A stretch of 5,307 bases of DNA from JAICLK01 sp036489905 (GCA_036489905.1 DASXEX010000022.1:1-5307), one strand, 5' to 3'. Shown: positions 1 through 5,170, counted from the stretch's first letter. A program made the numbers and translations. The notes: generated by a model from the letters alone, not told the origin.

Positions 1-80
1 AGGTATATACGCCATTGGCGTTCATTCAGCACTAATCGTAAGGTTTGGTATTGTGTTTGTTGTGTGAGTGTTTGTGTCAT
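1..80 (-). CDS. N-terminus of probable ISAzo13-like transposase (partial)
   Basis: An open frame starts at the ATG complementary to 78-80 and runs off the left edge after 27 codons. The peptide starts MTQTLTQQ and contains the stretch YQTLRLVLNERQWRIYL at about residues 11-27. From memory, that 'L-x-E-R-x-R-R-x-x-A-A-E-A' type opening is typical of the N-terminal region of ISAzo13-family transposases, which cut and rejoin the ends of an insertion sequence. Too little is present to see catalytic residues. An in-frame TGA lies 21 bases upstream of the ATG with no other start codon between, so this start is the only one available. There is no well-spaced ribosome binding site, only GGG(G) immediately before the ATG. 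The gene points away from the recombinase remnant, as expected if the element inserted into or beside it. The family call rests on one short motif and could be wrong. Confidence 0.5.
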   Translation of the reverse strand, partial: MTQTLTQQTQYQTLRLVLNERQWRIY

Positions 81-96
81 ACCCCATAGTATGACA
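75..96. repeat. 8-bp inverted repeat spanning the transposase start codon
   Basis: TGTCATAC (75-82) and GTATGACA (89-96) are perfect reverse complements separated by six bases. In the minus-strand RNA this would fold as a hairpin. The AUG of the leftward ORF lies inside the 3' arm and the GGG(G) stretch lies in or next to the loop. It could hide the start codon, or act at DNA level as a protein binding site. The repeat is seen directly; either role is inference. Confidence 0.5.
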
Positions 97-140
97 TAGA
101 CTCAGCTAAACTGTTGGAGTTATTAGAGGGGAGCGCCTAA

Positions 141-1109
141 GTTTTCTCAATAGTAGGCAGCGTGGCGGCGGAAGATTTAGTAAAAAAGGCTTTTAGCACA
201 TATGTTGAGCTGGCCATTCACTAGCCTCAATCACAGGACTTATGGATAATATGGGCATCCGTACTCGCCAAGGTAAACCACTCAGCAAAAGTAACGTTCA
301 GAGAATGCTTCTTAACCCATTCTACATTGGTATTAACCGTTTTAATGGCAAGGATTATCCTGGAGTGCAGGAAACGTTTATCTCCAAGGAGCTCTTTAAA
401 AGGGTGCAGCAAAAGATGCACCATAAACGCCCGAGCCGCTATCGACAACACAATCCCGTCTTTAAAAGTGTTATCCAGTGCATTAACTGCGGCGGCCTCG
501 TTACATGGCAATTACAGAAAGGGGAGATATTACGGTACTTGCCAAAGAACTAGCGAGGGCTGTAAAGGGCGAAAGCTACTACGTGAAGATAGGCTGGAAG
601 AAGCCGTGATCGGCATGCTAGAACAGCTAGTTTGCCCTTCCCAGGAGATTATCCAGTGGGCCGCTGACGCTATGCGTGAGCATCATCAAACAAGTATTGA
701 AGAAAAGGAGAGATTATGGAATTCGGTTAATCTACAAATAGATCGGCTGAGTCGTATGGAAGAGGGCTTGTACGATGACAAGCTTTCAGGCGACATCTCG
801 CAGCAAAAGTATCTGGAGAAGCACACAGAGTTTAGCGATCGTAAAGCAGGGCTAGAGCAGCAGCTGCGGGGCATTGATACGTCATTAGGTAATCGCCTAG
901 ACCAGACGCTTGTCTTGCTTGAACTCTCTCAAAAAGCCGCTGAAATATATCCGAAAAAGACACCTCAACAAAAACGTCTGATAATAACCAAACTTTTCAA
1001 TAACTTAACTTTTGACAGTGATTCCTTATCTGTTAGCTTTACAAAGTTCGCACAGGTAATCGCAAATAATGTTGAAGAAACTAGAAAATTAATCGGAGGT
1101 ACAATATGA
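141..1109 (+). pseudogene. Large serine recombinase, 5'-truncated and twice frameshifted
   Basis: Three consecutive frames together encode the C-terminal two thirds of a large serine recombinase, an enzyme that integrates or excises mobile DNA. Frame 3 (about 141-210) gives AEDLVKKAFSTYVEL. Frame 2 (about 212-523) gives GHSLASITGLMDNMGIRTR and then KSNVQRMLLNPFYIG, the classical recombinase DNA-binding domain, followed by a zinc-ribbon pair CINC (codons at 479-490). Frame 3 then resumes with YYGTC and GC (codons at 540-542 and 561-563), the second zinc-ribbon pair. After it come a charged coiled coil (about 690-880) and a tail ending in RKLIGGTI. The shifts fit one missing G near 210-213 and one extra G in the GGGG run at 521-524. 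The N-terminal catalytic domain with its serine is absent. Just upstream, 96-140 contains stops, and beyond it lies a divergent probable transposase. The gene is probably dead, unless the shifts are assembly errors and the 5' end lies elsewhere. Confidence 0.85.
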
Positions 1110-1231
1110 ATAACCAAACTTTTAAAAATGACCAGGATAACGGAGATGATGAAGCTGATTTTAAGCTAAAAAGAGCGTTGCGTTCTATCTGGCTGGCCAT
1201 AGGGGACGATTTACGAACATATTTTGGATAG
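1106..1231 (+). CDS. Small 41-residue protein coupled to recombinase
   Basis: A 41-codon ORF begins at the ATG of an ATGA overlap with the recombinase stop (1106-1109) and ends at TAG. A strong Shine-Dalgarno sequence, GGAGG at 1095-1099, sits six bases before the ATG, so translation of this frame is credible despite its size. The N-terminal half is hydrophilic and acidic (NDQDNGDDEAD at about residues 8-18). The C-terminal half (FKLKRALRSIWLAIGDDLRTYFG) is basic then amphipathic and could form one helix. I recognise no family and see no catalytic motif. The coupling suggests a partner of the recombinase, such as an accessory or directionality factor, but that is inference from position alone. 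Its stop lies three bases from the end of the convergent Fic gene. Confidence 0.5.
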   Translation: MNNQTFKNDQDNGDDEADFKLKRALRSIWLAIGDDLRTYFG

Positions 1232-1234
1232 AAA

Positions 1235-1840
1235 TTAACCATCGTTGGATAGCGAACGGAGGATTTTTGTGAACATTACCTCTAGCGCTGATCTATCCAT
1301 TTTTTCGGCAGCTAATTTTGAGGCTTCGTCATTTTCGTTTCCGACAACACTACTCCAGTCGATCTCATAGTCAGCATCCTTTGCAACTCGATTCCAGAAT
1401 ACGCGTTGGGTTCGGCCGTTGCCCTCTCGGAATGGATGGATGTAATTCAACTGATCATAAAAGTAGGCAAGTCGTTTTACAAAGTTTTCTTTCGACAGGC
1501 CTTTTAGGCTACTTTCTTTGGCCAGCTCCGTAAACACATAGTTTGCTGCGTCGTAGATTTTAGAAACAATTAGGAAGTACTCTGCGTCGCCAGCATTCTT
1601 CTTAATATCGACGGTTCTGATTTGCCCCGCCCAGTCATAGACACCGTTAAATAGTTGCTCATGAATTAATAGTAATTCAGTAAGATCATCTGTTCTTGGG
1701 ACGCCAGTTGATTCGAGCTCAAGCTCATTGGCAAATACTATTTGAGGCTCAAGTTTTTCGAGCTCGTCTGGTGATTTTGCGCCGAGTAGATTTCGTAGGT
1801 CACCAATACTATCATCGTAGTACGGGTCTACGAAGTCCAT
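1235..1840 (-). CDS. fic: Fic-domain AMP transferase (toxin)
   Basis: This 201-residue protein is a Fic/DOC-family enzyme, which normally transfers AMP from ATP to hydroxyl side chains of target proteins such as DNA gyrase and topoisomerase IV and so stops growth. The complete active-site motif HPFREGNGRT lies at residues 135-144: His135 is the expected general base, Glu139 the metal ligand, and Asn141 and Arg143 bind phosphates. Upstream, residues 57-80 (LLIHEQLFNGVYDWAGQIRT) match the segment that comes before the core in bacterial Fic proteins and forms the target-docking flap. No inhibitory [S/T]xxxE[G/N] helix is evident in the protein itself, which fits class I, where the inhibitor is a separate small protein. 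That gene lies immediately upstream, and its TAA overlaps this ATG (TAATG). The length is normal for class I toxins, and every key Fic residue is kept. The target cannot be read from the sequence. Confidence 0.93.
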   Translation of the reverse strand: MDFVDPYYDDSIGDLRNLLGAKSPDELEKLEPQIVFANELELESTGVPRTDDLTELLLIHEQLFNGVYDWAGQIRTVDIKKNAGDAEYFLIVSKIYDAANYVFTELAKESSLKGLSKENFVKRLAYFYDQLNYIHPFREGNGRTQRVFWNRVAKDADYEIDWSSVVGNENDEASKLAAEKMDRSALEVMFTKILRSLSNDG

Positions 1841-2016
1841 TATATTTTCCCGTAACGAGCTCGAATCTTAGCGGCAACGGTTTTTGCTGAAGCTTTACCT
1901 GTTATGTAGTTGTCTGCAAGTTTACGGGTTTCACGAGATACAACTAAGCCCTCAAGCTTTTCGTTTGCAATAGCTTGTTTGACCGTTTTTTTTCTCTTTT
2001 GCCCCGTCGTGCTCAT
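1840..2016 (-). CDS. VbhA-like Fic antitoxin
   Basis: This 58-codon ORF starts at the ATG complementary to 2014-2016 and its TAA overlaps the Fic start by one base. It begins MSTTGQKRKKTVKQ, continues AIANEKLEGLVVSRET at residues 15-30, and ends RARYGKI. The segment NEKLEG (18-23) aligns with the class I Fic inhibitory motif [S/T]xxxE[G/N]; VbhA of Bartonella has SQRLEG there. Glu22 would be the residue that pairs with the second arginine of the Fic motif and blocks productive ATP binding. Asn18 replaces the usual Ser/Thr. The following helices (LADNYITGKASAKTVAAKIRARYG) match the 'G-x-[IA]-s' helix pair of these antitoxins. The gene is first in the operon, so inhibitor is made before toxin. 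No Shine-Dalgarno precedes the ATG. The function follows from motif, size and position together. Confidence 0.85.
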   Translation of the reverse strand: MSTTGQKRKKTVKQAIANEKLEGLVVSRETRKLADNYITGKASAKTVAAKIRARYGKI

Positions 2017-2045
2017 ATTATTATTATATCAGATTACGCTTACGC
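2017..2045 (-). promoter_or_regulatory. Extended -10 promoter of the fic operon
   Basis: On the minus strand TGATATAAT (2031-2023) is a perfect extended -10 element (TGnTATAAT). Only six bases separate the TATAAT from the antitoxin ATG, which puts transcription start at or next to the A of the ATG and predicts a leaderless mRNA. No good -35 box is visible, as is common for extended -10 promoters. Immediately upstream, the hexamer GCGTAA is repeated in tandem (2045-2034), a possible operator for autoregulation. The box is seen directly; transcript start and operator role are inferred. Confidence 0.65.
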
Positions 2046-2213
2046 TGACACCTTTGGGCTTGGTAAGTGCTCTCACCCTCAAAAACAGAGATGATATTTA
2101 ATGGCTTAATACCAAATAACGGTGTCTCCTAAATTCTGTTCCCCTAGAGAAGAGGGTCTATCAGCAAGAAATTAACAGAGGAAGAATTCGTAAATGGGAC
2201 ACTGAGTCCCTTA
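2046..2213. other. Gene-poor spacer between fic operon and tRNA-Gln
   Basis: No convincing ORF, RNA or repeat family is visible here. The only structure noted is GGGAC-ACTGA-GTCCC (2196-2210), a five-pair hairpin lying three bases beyond the CCA end of the minus-strand tRNA. It could help 3' processing or termination, but no U tract follows it on the minus strand. The stretch marks the border between accessory and housekeeping DNA. Confidence 0.4.
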
Positions 2214-2287
2214 TGGCTGGGGATGAGGGATTCGAACCCCCGATCCTGGGACCAGAACCCAGTGCCTTACCGCTTGGCCAATCCCCA
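2214..2287 (-). tRNA. tRNA-Gln (anticodon CUG)
   Basis: The minus strand folds into a full tRNA cloverleaf. The acceptor stem is UGGGGAU paired with AUCCCCA. The D arm is GCCAAGCGGUAAGGC. The anticodon stem CUGGG/CCCAG encloses the loop UUCUGGU, so the anticodon is CUG, reading the glutamine codon CAG. The T arm has loop UUCGAAU. The U1-A72 pair and discriminator G73 are typical glutamine identity elements. The CCA end is encoded (2214-2216). In many bacteria without GlnRS this tRNA is charged with Glu and amidated by GatCAB; the window does not show which route applies. It is transcribed away from metK. Confidence 0.95.
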
Positions 2288-2299
2288 GTACAGAGACAA

Positions 2300-2329
2300 A
2301 TTATACTAGAAAGATTTCGGTGTTGCCAG
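2300..2329 (-). promoter_or_regulatory. Promoter of tRNA-Gln
   Basis: On the minus strand a perfect -10 box TATAAT (2305-2300) follows a -35-like CTGGCA (2329-2324) with an 18-base spacer. Transcription would start about six bases before the mature tRNA 5' end at 2287. The -35 overlaps the -35 of the divergent metK promoter. Confidence 0.6.
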
Positions 2330-2350
2330 CGCTTGGCCGTATGTTACAAT
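2323..2350 (+). promoter_or_regulatory. Promoter of metK
   Basis: TTGCCA (2323-2328) and TACAAT (2345-2350) lie 16 bases apart, and TGT just before the -10 box adds an extended -10 signal. Transcription would begin near 2356-2358, shortly before the SAM riboswitch aptamer. It shares its -35 region with the promoter of the tRNA gene on the other strand. Confidence 0.6.
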
Positions 2351-2369
2351 ATAAGACGTTAACAACTTA

Positions 2370-2472
2370 AAATATACAGAGTGCAGCGAGAGATCTAGCT
2401 CGTCGACCTGCCGGCAACCTGCTTATCAAAAGTAAGGTGCTCCATCTAGCCCGCCTGGCGGGGAAGATGTTT
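2370..2472 (+). promoter_or_regulatory. SAM-I type riboswitch aptamer in the metK leader
   Basis: The leader contains the SAM-I core in order: AGAG (2378-2381), CGGCAACC (2412-2419), AAGGTGCT (2434-2441) and GGAAGAT (2462-2468). The stems can be drawn. P1 is AAATAT plus C2377 with GATGTTT (2466-2472), with one bulged A and one G-U pair. P2 includes GCAG/CTGC and an inner CGAG/CTCG. P3 is CTTA/TAAG. P4 is CCCGC/GCGGG. AGAU in the P2 loop can pair with AUCU after the GGTGC segment, matching the family pseudoknot. The aptamer binds S-adenosylmethionine, the product of the MetK enzyme encoded directly downstream, so this is feedback control. The P4 loop is short and the P2 loop diverges from textbook SAM-I members, so a variant subclass is possible. 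Confidence 0.88.
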
Positions 2473-2483
2473 GCTCCAAAACG

Positions 2484-2514
2484 TCCTTTCTCGCACCGGC
2501 AGAAAGGATTTTTT
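2484..2514 (+). terminator. Riboswitch-controlled terminator overlapping the metK SD
   Basis: TCCTTTCT (2484-2491) and AGAAAGGA (2501-2508) form a perfect eight-pair stem with a nine-base loop, followed at once by six T residues (2509-2514). This is an intrinsic terminator ending two bases before the metK ATG codon region. Its 3' arm contains AAAGGA, the only plausible Shine-Dalgarno for metK, so the same hairpin can stop transcription and hide the ribosome site. A competing pairing, GGGGAAG (2460-2466) with CTTTCTC (2486-2492), would use G2466 of P1 and could serve as the antiterminator when SAM is low. The hairpin is seen; the switching model is inferred. Confidence 0.85.
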
Positions 2515-2515
2515 A

Positions 2516-3643
2516 ATGTCAAACGCATTGGATAATGTCAGCTTATTTACGAGCGAGTCGGTTTGTGCTGGGCATCCGGACAAAATGTGTGATGTAATTT
2601 CGGACGCGATCGTGGACGCGGCGCTTGCACAAGATAAGCACAGCCGCACCGGAATTGAAACGGTTGCCGGAGCGAATCAAATTTGCCTGTTTGGCGAAAT
2701 TAAAACGCACGCGAAGTTGGATTACGAAAAAATTGTGCGCGATAAAGTTCGCGAACTCGGCTACACGGTGCCGGCGTGGGGCTTCAGTCAGGAATCGGTT
2801 TTCAGCAACGACATTCATGAACAATCGCCAGAAATTTCGATGGGTGTGGATGATGGCGGCGCCGGCGACCAGGGCATGATGTTCGGTTTTGCCTGCAGCG
2901 ACACGCCGGAGCTTATGCCGCTGCCGATTGCGCTGGCGCATGCGTTGGCTCGCCGCATCGACGAAGCTCGCGAAAAAGATGAATTAAAATGGCTTCGGCC
3001 CGACGGCAAAGCGCAGGTGACCGTCCGCTATGAAAATGGCAAACCCGTGGCGGTCGAAAAATTAGTAGCGGCCGTAGCGCACGATGAAAAAATTTCGGCC
3101 GAGCGTGTGCGCGCGGAAGTCATCGCGCACATCTTCACGCCAGTCTTAAAACAGTACAAATTCGAAGTGCCAGGCGATAAAAACACCGTCGTCAACGGCA
3201 CCGGCTTGTGGCACATTCCCGGCCCGGAAAGTGACGCCGGCTTGACCGGGCGCAAAATTGTGGTTGACACATACGGCGGCTATGCGCGTGTGGGCGGAGG
3301 CGCGTTCAGCGGCAAAGATCCAAGCAAGGTTGACCGCAGCGGCGCATATGCGGCGCGCTACATTGCCAAAAATATCGTAGCCGCAGGATTGGCGGAAAAA
3401 TGCGAAATCGGCTTAGCGTATGTCATCGGTCATGCGAAGCCGCTCATGCAAACTATTGAAACCTTTGGCACCTCTACCGTCAGCGAAAAAGCGCTGTACG
3501 ACTTCAAAGACAAGCTCATCGACACGAGCGTGAAGGGCATTATCGAAACGCTGAATTTGCGCCGTCCAATCTACAGTCAAACATCGGCTTACGGCCATTT
3601 CGGCAAGCCCGACCTGCCGTGGGAGCAAATTGCCGAAACTTGA
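2516..3643 (+). CDS. metK: S-adenosylmethionine synthetase
   Basis: MetK condenses ATP and methionine into S-adenosylmethionine, the cell's methyl donor, releasing phosphate and diphosphate; it is cytosolic and normally a tetramer. The start is the ATG at 2516 (MSNALDNVSLFTSESV), seven bases after AAAGGA. A longer in-frame reading from a TTG at 2471 would begin inside the riboswitch and is rejected. The 375 residues are slightly shorter than usual. GHPDK at 19-23 holds the catalytic His20 and Asp22, GAGDQGMMFG at 115-124 is the ATP-binding signature, GLTGRKIVVDTYGG lies at 242-255, and GGGAFSGKDPSKVDRS at 260-275 is the phosphate-binding loop with Lys267 and Lys271. The usual N-P-[ST]-G-R-F-x-x-G-G-P stretch reads NGTGLWHIPGP at 227-237, a visible departure. 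A SAM-I riboswitch and terminator precede it, and the DUF488 gene follows in the same direction. Confidence 0.97.
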   Translation: MSNALDNVSLFTSESVCAGHPDKMCDVISDAIVDAALAQDKHSRTGIETVAGANQICLFGEIKTHAKLDYEKIVRDKVRELGYTVPAWGFSQESVFSNDIHEQSPEISMGVDDGGAGDQGMMFGFACSDTPELMPLPIALAHALARRIDEAREKDELKWLRPDGKAQVTVRYENGKPVAVEKLVAAVAHDEKISAERVRAEVIAHIFTPVLKQYKFEVPGDKNTVVNGTGLWHIPGPESDAGLTGRKIVVDTYGGYARVGGGAFSGKDPSKVDRSGAYAARYIAKNIVAAGLAEKCEIGLAYVIGHAKPLMQTIETFGTSTVSEKALYDFKDKLIDTSVKGIIETLNLRRPIYSQTSAYGHFGKPDLPWEQIAET

Positions 3644-3657
3644 GTTAGGATAAGCTC

Positions 3658-4005
3658 ATGGTTGCGATTAAGCGTATCTACAATCCGACCGAACCGAGCG
3701 ATGGCTACCGTGTGCTCGTCGACCGGCTGTGGCCGCGCGGTGTCAGCAAAGAAAAAGCGAGGCTGGACGGCTGGCTAAAAGAGGTAGCGCCTTCAGAAAA
3801 GCTGCGTAAGTGGTTCGGCCACAAGCCGGAACGCTTTGAAATGTTTCGCAAAAAATATCGGGAAGAGCTGAAAACGAATCCGGCCCGCGAGCAGCTCGAA
3901 GCAGTCGTCAAAGCTTACCCAGCCGTCACGCTTCTCTATGCGGCACATGATCCGGAGCATAATCAAGCTCGTGTTTTGTGCGAGCTGCTGGCTAAAAGAG
4001 ATTGA
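3658..4005 (+). CDS. DUF488 family protein, YeaO-like
   Basis: This 115-residue protein belongs to the DUF488/YeaO family, small cytosolic proteins whose biochemical role is not established. Family hallmarks are clear: RIYNP near the N-terminus, DGYRVLVDRLWPRGVSKEKA at about residues 15-34, a WLKEVAPSEKLRKWFGHKPERF segment at about 39-60, and TLLYAAHDPEHNQA near 91-104. The length is normal and the frame is complete. ATG 3658 is preceded by AGGA (3647-3650) with a seven-base spacer, and only 14 bases separate it from the metK stop, so it is likely cotranscribed with metK and also under the SAM riboswitch. A link to methionine metabolism is not known for the family; position alone suggests it. 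The last 14 bases overlap the end of convergent rarA. Confidence 0.9.
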   Translation: MVAIKRIYNPTEPSDGYRVLVDRLWPRGVSKEKARLDGWLKEVAPSEKLRKWFGHKPERFEMFRKKYREELKTNPAREQLEAVVKAYPAVTLLYAAHDPEHNQARVLCELLAKRD

Positions 4006-5170
4006 GATTTCGAAGTTCGGGCGGTAAAAAACCTTGCCCGTGCCGGAAGCTCGCTTGCCATTCGTAGCCTTTTTGATAACCCAAATCTTTCATTAGTTTC
4101 GTGGGCGCGTTGCGCAAATGCAGCGGCACCGGCAAGTCAGGGAAATCGCGGGCGGCGGTTTGGGCGGCAGACATGGCTTCGGCGATTTCGCGTGATTTTT
4201 TGGTTTTGGCGAGCACGGTTGCGCAGTGGAAAATATTGTATTGACATTCGGGCATGCCGATCCTTTCAACTGCCTGGAACGTTGCAACTGCCAAATTAAG
4301 TGCGGCGCTAGCGGCCAGTCCGACATCTTCGCTCGCGAAAATCACCATGCGCCGCGCGAGAAATTTCGGATCTTCGCCGGCCTGCAAAATCCGCGCCAAA
4401 TAATATAACGTGGCGTTGGCATCGCCGCCGCGCATCGACTTGATGAACGCGCTGATCAGATTGTAATGATTTTCGCCCGCTTTGTCGTAGCCGGGAACAC
4501 GTTTTTGCGCCGCGGTTTCGACAATTTCCGGCGTGATTTTATCTTTGGTGAGCTGCATGGCAAGCTCTAGATTGCCGAGTGCCACGCGCGCGTCGCCGTC
4601 GGCAAGCTCGGCGAGCAGGTCGATACTTTTGGCCGGAAGCCGTTTTGTCGTCAACTTTTCAGTCTTCGCGGCTTGCTTGATAATTTTAACTATGTCGGTT
4701 TTGGTGAGTGGCTCGAGCACCAAAACGCGCGAACGCGACAGCAACGGATTGATAACTTCGAAGCTCGGATTTTCAGTGGTCGCCCCGATCAAAATTATCG
4801 TGCCATCCTCGACGTACGGCAGAAACGCATCCTGCTGCGCTTTGTTAAAACGGTGGATTTCGTCGACGAACAGAATGGTCCGCATGCCAAGCCGCCGGTT
4901 GGCTTGCGCGTCCGCCACGACTTTCGTAACGTCAGCCTTTTTGGCCGTGACAGCGCTGAGTTCAATAAACTCCGCACCCGTTTCGCGCGCGATGATTCTT
5001 GCCAAAGTAGTTTTGCCCGAACCTTGCGGCCCCCACAAAATCAGTGATGTTGGCTGCTTCTTCCCAACAATCTCACGGATAATTTTCCCCGCGCCCACCA
5101 AATGCTCTTGCCCGACAATGCCGCCCAATTTCTCCGGCCGCATCCGCTCCGCCAAAGGTCGTGTGTCCAT
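3992..5170 (-). CDS. rarA: Replication-associated recombination protein A (AAA+ ATPase)
   Basis: RarA (MgsA; Mgs1/WRNIP1 in eukaryotes) is a clamp-loader-like AAA+ ATPase that acts at stalled replication forks, binding SSB-coated single-stranded DNA ends. The 392-residue frame has all expected parts. RPLAERMRP at 4-12 and GQEHLVG at 20-26 are the family N-terminus. GPQGSGKTT at 47-55 is Walker A, with Lys53. ILFVDEIHRF at 99-108 is Walker B, with Asp103 and Glu104. IGATTENPSFEV at 128-139 contains sensor 1, and LLSRSRV at 143-149 carries the arginine finger. The C-terminal MgsA domain follows, with FIKSMRGGDANATLYYLARIL, ASEDVGLA, RNAPTKLM and YGYEW-like YQKGYEW near the end. Length and order are normal. 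ATG 5170 is seven bases downstream of a TATAAT box, so a leaderless or nearly leaderless mRNA is likely. The 3' end overlaps the DUF488 gene tail to tail. Confidence 0.96.
   Translation of the reverse strand: MDTRPLAERMRPEKLGGIVGQEHLVGAGKIIREIVGKKQPTSLILWGPQGSGKTTLARIIARETGAEFIELSAVTAKKADVTKVVADAQANRRLGMRTILFVDEIHRFNKAQQDAFLPYVEDGTIILIGATTENPSFEVINPLLSRSRVLVLEPLTKTDIVKIIKQAAKTEKLTTKRLPAKSIDLLAELADGDARVALGNLELAMQLTKDKITPEIVETAAQKRVPGYDKAGENHYNLISAFIKSMRGGDANATLYYLARILQAGEDPKFLARRMVIFASEDVGLAASAALNLAVATFQAVERIGMPECQYNIFHCATVLAKTKKSREIAEAMSAAQTAARDFPDLPVPLHLRNAPTKLMKDLGYQKGYEWQASFRHGQGFLPPELRNLNLF

Noticed and set aside
9..21. Near-palindrome ACGCCATTGGCGT
   Set aside because: It lies inside the coding part of the transposase-like ORF, is short, and no second copy was found.
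327..520. Early part of the open frame 327-1109 read in frame 3
   Set aside because: Before the GGGG run this frame gives low-complexity sequence, while frame 2 carries the recombinase domain. Only the part after about 524 is real.
1224..1252. Repeated octamer TTGGATAG flanking the Fic stop region
   Set aside because: Two copies of eight bases 13 bases apart in AT-rich DNA can arise by chance, and they do not flank a recognisable insertion.
1259..1370. GGAGG followed by GTG at 1269 on the plus strand
   Set aside because: The frame runs antisense through the conserved Fic coding region and soon stops; it is a chance ribosome-site look-alike.
2196..2210. GGGAC/GTCCC hairpin as an intrinsic terminator for tRNA-Gln
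   Set aside because: The stem has only five pairs and no U tract follows on the minus strand, so it is noted as a hairpin but not called a terminator.
2209..2340. Plus-strand frame giving MAGDEGFEPP across the tRNA
   Set aside because: This is the well-known spurious peptide produced by translating across a tRNA gene on the opposite strand.
2471..2515. Upstream extension of metK from a TTG at 2471
   Set aside because: It starts inside riboswitch P1 and runs through the terminator. The ATG at 2516 has the Shine-Dalgarno and begins where MetK homologues begin.
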